A stretch of 10,081 nt of DNA from MESE01 sp036675035. GTDB taxonomy: Bacteria; Pseudomonadota; Gammaproteobacteria; Burkholderiales; Burkholderiaceae_D. The position numbers and the translations under genes are program-made. Below the pieces are notes generated by a model that worked only from the letters and a program-made list of their open reading frames with translations, was not told the DNA's origin and did no database searches. The stretch covers positions 1 through 10,081 of the forward strand of contig JAKFFO010000233.1 in assembly GCA_036675035.1 (NCBI GenBank), in the 5' to 3' direction. Below, in pieces: positions 6,461 to 10,081 of this stretch. Every line of letters starts with the position of its first letter. The stretch's first letter is position 1.

Positions 6461-7795
6461 ATGAGAAATTTCGAAGTAGTCAAGCGAACCCTTGTTCTGG
6501 GATGCTTGCTTGCGTTTCAGTACGCCCATGCAGCAGACGACGTATTGCAGAAGGCGAAGCGATTAGTAGACCAGAAGAATGCAAAAGAGGCGTATGCGCT
6601 ACTGGTGCCATACCAGTCGCAACGTGCCGGCGAATCCGCATACGATTATTTGCTCGGCATTGCCGCCCTGGACAGTGGCAAGCCTGCAGAAGCTGTTTTT
6701 GCACTTGAACGTTTTCTGGCGACCAATCCCGATAATGGTCCCGCCCGCCTCGAACTGGCGCGTGCTTATTACCTGATGGGAGAAACCAAATCTTCGCAGC
6801 AGGAATTCGAAACGGTCAAGCGCCAGCAAACGCCGGGAGAGGTCAATGCAGCGATTCAGCGATACTTGAGCGCCATCGATCAAATCACGGCGAATACCGG
6901 CAGCAGGGTGCGCGGCTATGTGGAAGCCGGTGCCGGTTATGACTCGAACGCAAACAGTGCGACGGCAAACAGTCAAATTGCAATCCCGGCCTTTGGCGGC
7001 CTGATTGCCACGCTTGCTCCAGGTTCGGTGCGCAGAAGCTCCCAGTTGCTCAAAGCGGCAGCCGGCATCCGCTTGACCCATCCCTTTTCCGCTGCATGGG
7101 CGCTCAATGCCAATGCGAACATTGGCCAGCGCCATTACCGCAGCTATGGCGAATATGACATCGGCTATATCGATGCCGCAATGGGACTGACGCATAGTCG
7201 CGGCATTGACCAATTTACCGGCGCCTTGCAGTATCAAAAAATCTTTCTGGACCATCAAAGCTACCGGCAAACCTATGGCCTGCTGGGCCAATGGCAACAT
7301 AACATTGATGAGCAACGGCAGGTTACGGCTTATGGCCAGCTCATGCAGCAGGATTACGAAAGCGCGCAACAGATTCGCAACGCGAATCGTTATCTGGTCG
7401 GCATGGCCTATTCACAGGCTTTTTCCGGAATTTATGCTCCGTTGGCGTACGCAGGCGCCTATCTGGGTCGTGAAAATCCCCGCCGATCCGGCGTGCCACA
7501 CCTTGGCAATCATATTGTCGGACTGCGAGTCGGCGGACAGCTGACCCTGTCGTCCAGCGTGATGCTGACTGGTAATGCAAGCCATGAACGCCGCAACTAC
7601 CAGGGCCAGGAGCCCGGGTTCATGCGAGACAGATCCGACCGGCAAACGGATGTCAGTCTGGCGCTGTCATATGCGCCGGCGCCACTTTGGGCAATCAAGC
7701 CGGAGATTATCTGGACACGCAACGCTTCGAATATTGCACTCAACGATTACTCGCGCACCCAGTACCTGATCACTGTGCGCCGTGAGTTTTATTAA
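6461..7795 (+). CDS. Slam-like TPR/outer-membrane barrel protein (type XI secretion)
   Basis: The 444-residue product has a signal peptide (1-24, ending YAHA), TPR-like helical repeats at about 26-130 (AKEAYALLVPYQ, YDYLLGIAALDSGKPAEAVF, GPARLELARAYYLMGETKSS), and from about 148 alternating beta strands ending in the aromatic REFY expected of a Bam-assembled outer-membrane barrel. The junction VEAGAGYDSNAN is typical of the Slam/DUF560 barrel start. Known Slams move lipoproteins or soluble cargo across the outer membrane, with the TPR part in the periplasm. Its neighbour 16 bases downstream is the likely substrate. I use the ATG at 6461 because the signal peptide starts there; its ribosome site is weak (GGA nine bases away), and the reading to 6254 has no signal peptide. 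A lipobox-like LVLGC lies inside the hydrophobic core but leaves too short a core, so signal peptidase I is more likely. Its specificity cannot be read from sequence. Confidence 0.75.
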   Translation: MRNFEVVKRTLVLGCLLAFQYAHAADDVLQKAKRLVDQKNAKEAYALLVPYQSQRAGESAYDYLLGIAALDSGKPAEAVFALERFLATNPDNGPARLELARAYYLMGETKSSQQEFETVKRQQTPGEVNAAIQRYLSAIDQITANTGSRVRGYVEAGAGYDSNANSATANSQIAIPAFGGLIATLAPGSVRRSSQLLKAAAGIRLTHPFSAAWALNANANIGQRHYRSYGEYDIGYIDAAMGLTHSRGIDQFTGALQYQKIFLDHQSYRQTYGLLGQWQHNIDEQRQVTAYGQLMQQDYESAQQIRNANRYLVGMAYSQAFSGIYAPLAYAGAYLGRENPRRSGVPHLGNHIVGLRVGGQLTLSSSVMLTGNASHERRNYQGQEPGFMRDRSDRQTDVSLALSYAPAPLWAIKPEIIWTRNASNIALNDYSRTQYLITVRREFY

Positions 7796-7811
7796 TCTGG
7801 TGAGGTCAGCT

Positions 7812-9275
7812 ATGCGCTTCCGAATTCCATTTTCCGTGCTCCGTGGCAGCCTGTTCGCTGCGCTTGTCGCGGCCGTTTTTGCGTCGCCCGCTTTCGCCTT
7901 GTCGGCTGGGCAGGTCGATTTTTCTTTTGGCGATGTATCGGCAAAAGGCAGCGATGGCAATGTGCGGGCGCTCGGGAAGGGCGCCGCCATTAATGATGGC
8001 GATAGTATCGTCACCGGCAATGGGCGGGTACAGATTCGATTTACCGATGGCGCGTATTTGTCGCTGCAGCCGAATACCACCTTCGTGGTTGAAAAGTTTG
8101 CTTTTACCGGCAAGCAAGATGGCAATGAAAAAGCAATCTTCCGGCTATTGAGGGGCGGCCTGCGCAAGATCACCGGCTTGATAGGGAAGGTCAATAAAGA
8201 CAGTTACACAATGCATACTCCGACGGCGACGCTTGGCATTCGGGGCACAGCGTATAGCGCAAACCAGATAGGCGATACCCTGATTGTGACCGTCGGCGAA
8301 GGCCGGGTTTCGGTGACGAATGATAATGGCAGTCTGGTTCTGGGCGCGGGCCAATCGGCGATTGTGGCTTCGCCGCAGGCCGGCCCGGAAATGACCACTG
8401 AAAAAGCGCTGGCACCTGCCGTAAATTCGGGAACCCGACAACTCGAAGCAGAAGAAAATATTGCTGCGGTCGGCGAGCAACGTACGACGCTGGGTGATCC
8501 GCTGCCACTCACGACAACCACAACACCACCAGTGACGACGGCCCCTCCTCCTCCGATTCTTGTATCAGGCCCTGGCTATGCCGTGGCGTATTCGTTTTTT
8601 AGTGATCCAACCCCTTCCGGCTCGCACATCGAAACCAACGCCAATGCGACCTTGGATCCTGGGCAGACGCTGACATCTTTTGTCAGTTCCAACGGCAGCC
8701 TTGACTTGACTGCCGGTGCGGCACAGATCACCAGCAGTGATGGCCTCATCGGATGGGGCAGATGGATTGGCCCGGTCAGCGGGTCCCTGCCGGGTACTGA
8801 AGCGATGTACGGATCAAACGAAGGCTTGCATTACGTCGTTGGCATACCGACTGCCACGGCAGCTCTTCCTGTTGCTGGTACCGCCACCTATAGCCTGGTA
8901 GGCGCAACGCCACCGGTTACGTTCGACGGTATGAGCGGCACGTCGCTTGGCACCCTGAACGGTGCCGTAGATGTCCTCTTTACCGGCGCAGCTTCGCTGC
9001 AGATGACATTGAACCTCAATATCGTCAATGCTGCGGCTGGGGTTAACTATAATTTGGCCAATTTCGGCGGGATTGGGGTGTCGCTTGACCCATCGCAGGC
9101 GACATTTTATACAGGCGTATCTTCAGGGTCCGCGATCGGCGCGTCGGGCGGCCAAATCGGAATCAAAGGTCTCTTCACGGGCGCCAGCGGAGAACGCCTT
9201 GGTATTGCCTATGATATTCTCGAATACGATTCCAATAAAATGACGACCGGTGCCGCAGCATTTAGAACGCCTTAG
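7812..9275 (+). CDS. Exported FecR-domain protein with C-terminal TbpB-like beta domain
   Basis: The 487-residue product starts with a signal peptide (1-29, ending PAFA; no lipobox Cys). Residues about 40-185 are a FecR domain: GDSIVTGNGRVQIRFTDG, AYLSLQPNTTFVVEKF, FRLLRGGLRKITGLIGKVN, HTPTATLGIRGTAY and LVLGAGQSAIV. A Thr/Pro linker follows (233-249). The rest is beta-rich, with GLIGWGRW at 311-318, LHYVVGIPTATAALPVAGTA and a glycine-rich end, GGQIGIKGLFTGASGERLG at 446-464, which resembles the last strands of TbpB-like barrels in Slam substrates. FecR proteins usually regulate sigma factors from the inner membrane, but no transmembrane anchor or sigma gene is seen here. The ATG at 7812 follows GAGG by six bases; a GTG at 7782 would overlap the previous gene and precede the signal peptide. 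The pairing suggests export by the upstream Slam-like protein; its ligand is unknown. The FecR call is firm, the barrel call moderate. Confidence 0.85.
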   Translation: MRFRIPFSVLRGSLFAALVAAVFASPAFALSAGQVDFSFGDVSAKGSDGNVRALGKGAAINDGDSIVTGNGRVQIRFTDGAYLSLQPNTTFVVEKFAFTGKQDGNEKAIFRLLRGGLRKITGLIGKVNKDSYTMHTPTATLGIRGTAYSANQIGDTLIVTVGEGRVSVTNDNGSLVLGAGQSAIVASPQAGPEMTTEKALAPAVNSGTRQLEAEENIAAVGEQRTTLGDPLPLTTTTTPPVTTAPPPPILVSGPGYAVAYSFFSDPTPSGSHIETNANATLDPGQTLTSFVSSNGSLDLTAGAAQITSSDGLIGWGRWIGPVSGSLPGTEAMYGSNEGLHYVVGIPTATAALPVAGTATYSLVGATPPVTFDGMSGTSLGTLNGAVDVLFTGAASLQMTLNLNIVNAAAGVNYNLANFGGIGVSLDPSQATFYTGVSSGSAIGASGGQIGIKGLFTGASGERLGIAYDILEYDSNKMTTGAAAFRTP

Positions 9276-9399
9276 GGTCCGCACAATATTCTCGGATGGC
9301 ATTCAAGGGATTTTGGCGCGCCAGGTACGACGGTCGTTCGGAGGTCAACCGCATCAGTCGTCTTGTCGAACCCCTCAAAAAAGATAATCGGTCGATTCG

Positions 9400-9771
9400 T
9401 CATTCAACCGGCCTCGGGCTTAATCGTCCAATGCTGCGCCAGCGCATACGTGAGCGTTGGAAACCGTGATCTGTCCCCGGTTGTCCCCTTAGTGATACAC
9501 GAATGGTGTCGTCTCTTCCCAGCGCGTCTTCAAACGCTTCCTTCGTGGCGATATCGCCTGTGCTGCAAAGACGTTCCCACGGCCAAGGAAATATCTTGCT
9601 CAGCTTGACTGCTGCTTTTTTGGACGCAATAAACGACTCCAGCTTTTCTTGCACCAACATCGATTTACCAACATTTGTAAATTGCCTTAACAAAACAAGA
9701 GTTATTAAAATAATGACGCCTAATAAGGCGCCTGACAGAACGACTTTAGTGATCGTCAAGGTATGCCTCAT
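9400..9771 (-). CDS. Single-pass membrane protein, C-terminus probably altered
   Basis: The 123-residue product has one transmembrane segment (about 8-28, VVLSGALLGVIILITLVLL) with a short basic N-terminus, then a charged exported or periplasmic part. Residues 55-86 (VKLSKIFPWPWERLC, then KEAFEDALGRDD) recall small hypothetical proteins with a W-x-R/K-V/L-hydrophobic motif followed by an ExxxLG helix, but I cannot name a family. The start at 9771 is strong: AGGAG lies six bases upstream. From about residue 94 (RGQPGTDHGF) the frame is made from repeat-like DNA carrying two TGTCCCC words, and its composition becomes Arg/Pro-rich, so the natural C-terminus was probably lost. No promoter is clear; a small inverted repeat (TGGGC-5-GCCCA, 9791-9805) lies just upstream. 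Confidence 0.6.
   Translation of the reverse strand: MRHTLTITKVVLSGALLGVIILITLVLLRQFTNVGKSMLVQEKLESFIASKKAAVKLSKIFPWPWERLCSTGDIATKEAFEDALGRDDTIRVSLRGQPGTDHGFQRSRMRWRSIGRLSPRPVE
9428..9488. repeat. REP-like element: imperfect hairpin plus two TGTCCCC words
   Basis: CCAATGCT (9428-9435) and AGCGTTGG (9453-9460) pair with one G-T wobble and enclose a small GCGC-CA-GCGC hairpin. Next come AAACCGTGATCTGTCCCC and a second TGTCCCC at 9482-9488. The word ACCGTGATCTGTCCCC resembles sequence I associate with scattered repeats near IS200-like (RAYT) transposases; this is recollection, not a search result. No transposase is in the window. Confidence 0.4.
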
Positions 9772-9925
9772 TCTCTTCTCCTAATCTGTTTGGGCGTGTG
9801 GCCCATAACCCGATGACTCCCGTTCTAATCAGCTCAAGCATAGGACACAGACCCAGTTTTCCCCGCACGTCGAAACACCATGGTTTGCCTCGTTGTTCGC
9901 TTCATAACACGAATTACTATATTTC

Positions 9926-9931
9926 TATAAT
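9926..9931 (+). promoter_or_regulatory. Candidate minus-10 box for the zinc-ribbon gene
   Basis: A perfect TATAAT lies in an AT-rich stretch 36 bases before the ATG at 9968. The best minus-35 is poor (TTCATA at 9901-9906, 19 bases away), so the promoter may need an activator or the call may be wrong. Confidence 0.35.
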
Positions 9932-9967
9932 AAAATCAGCCAACCAAATCCAAACCGCAGGCGCAGC

Positions 9968-10081
9968 ATGCATTTATTCGAACAAATCAAGGAGCAACTG
10001 GCAGTCGCGAATTGCAAACGCTGCGAGCGCTCCGACGTTCAGGTTCACGGGCAAAAACTATGGTGCTCATGGTGCGGCAAG
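9968..10081 (+). CDS. Zinc-ribbon protein, N-terminal part only
   Basis: Thirty-eight codons run without a stop to the window end. The peptide starts MHLFEQIKEQLAVANC and has paired cysteines CKRC (16-19) and CSWC (33-36), the spacing of a small zinc ribbon as in many short nucleic-acid-binding or adaptor proteins. The ribosome site is modest (AGG about seven bases upstream). It is divergent from the membrane protein gene at 9771. The family cannot be named without the rest of the gene. Confidence 0.55.
   Translation, partial: MHLFEQIKEQLAVANCKRCERSDVQVHGQKLWCSWCGK

Noticed and set aside
6492..6509. Lipobox-like LVLGC in the TPR/barrel protein
   Set aside because: Using this Cys would leave a very short hydrophobic core; the core continues to a good AHA signal peptidase I site.

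Overview
The window looks like chromosomal DNA from a betaproteobacterium, probably of the order Burkholderiales; I lean towards Oxalobacteraceae-like bacteria but cannot prove this. The reasons are the protein families present (a secreted polyhydroxybutyrate depolymerase, a TPR/outer-membrane-barrel protein paired with an exported FecR-domain protein, and a small phage-type regulator) and a moderately GC-rich coding sequence broken by AT-rich intergenic stretches.

Left part (about 41-3070, minus strand): a phage-type DNA-metabolism cassette. In transcription order it holds an unrecognised 209-residue protein, a RecA-like/AAA ATPase, a Gp157-family protein and a single-stranded DNA-binding protein, and it ends at a clear hairpin terminator. 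The ATPase and Gp157 genes overlap by ATGA, and the Gp157 and SSB genes are about 20 bases apart. A divergent 125-residue helix-turn-helix regulator (3071-3448) faces the cassette across an AT-rich control region with repeated TGAGTT words. No integrase, terminase or structural gene is in view, so this is either one end of a prophage or a remnant.

Middle part (3435-6460): a small ORF on the minus strand sits behind a near-consensus sigma-70 promoter and converges on the regulator. A minus-strand gene for an exported PHB depolymerase-type esterase (4127-5344) follows. About 1.1 kb from 5345 to 6460 holds no convincing gene.

Right part (6461-9275, plus strand): a two-gene operon and the most interesting item. 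The first gene encodes an N-terminal TPR domain plus a C-terminal outer-membrane barrel of the Slam/DUF560 (type XI secretion) type. The second encodes a signal-peptide protein with a FecR domain, a Thr/Pro linker and a C-terminal glycine-rich beta domain that resembles the TbpB-like barrels carried by Slam cargo. My inference is that they are an exporter and its substrate, with FecR acting as an exported effector module rather than as an anti-sigma regulator.

Right edge (9276-10081): a minus-strand gene for a single-pass membrane protein whose C-terminus seems to run into REP-like repeat DNA, then a divergent gene start for a CxxC...CxxC zinc-ribbon protein cut by the window end.
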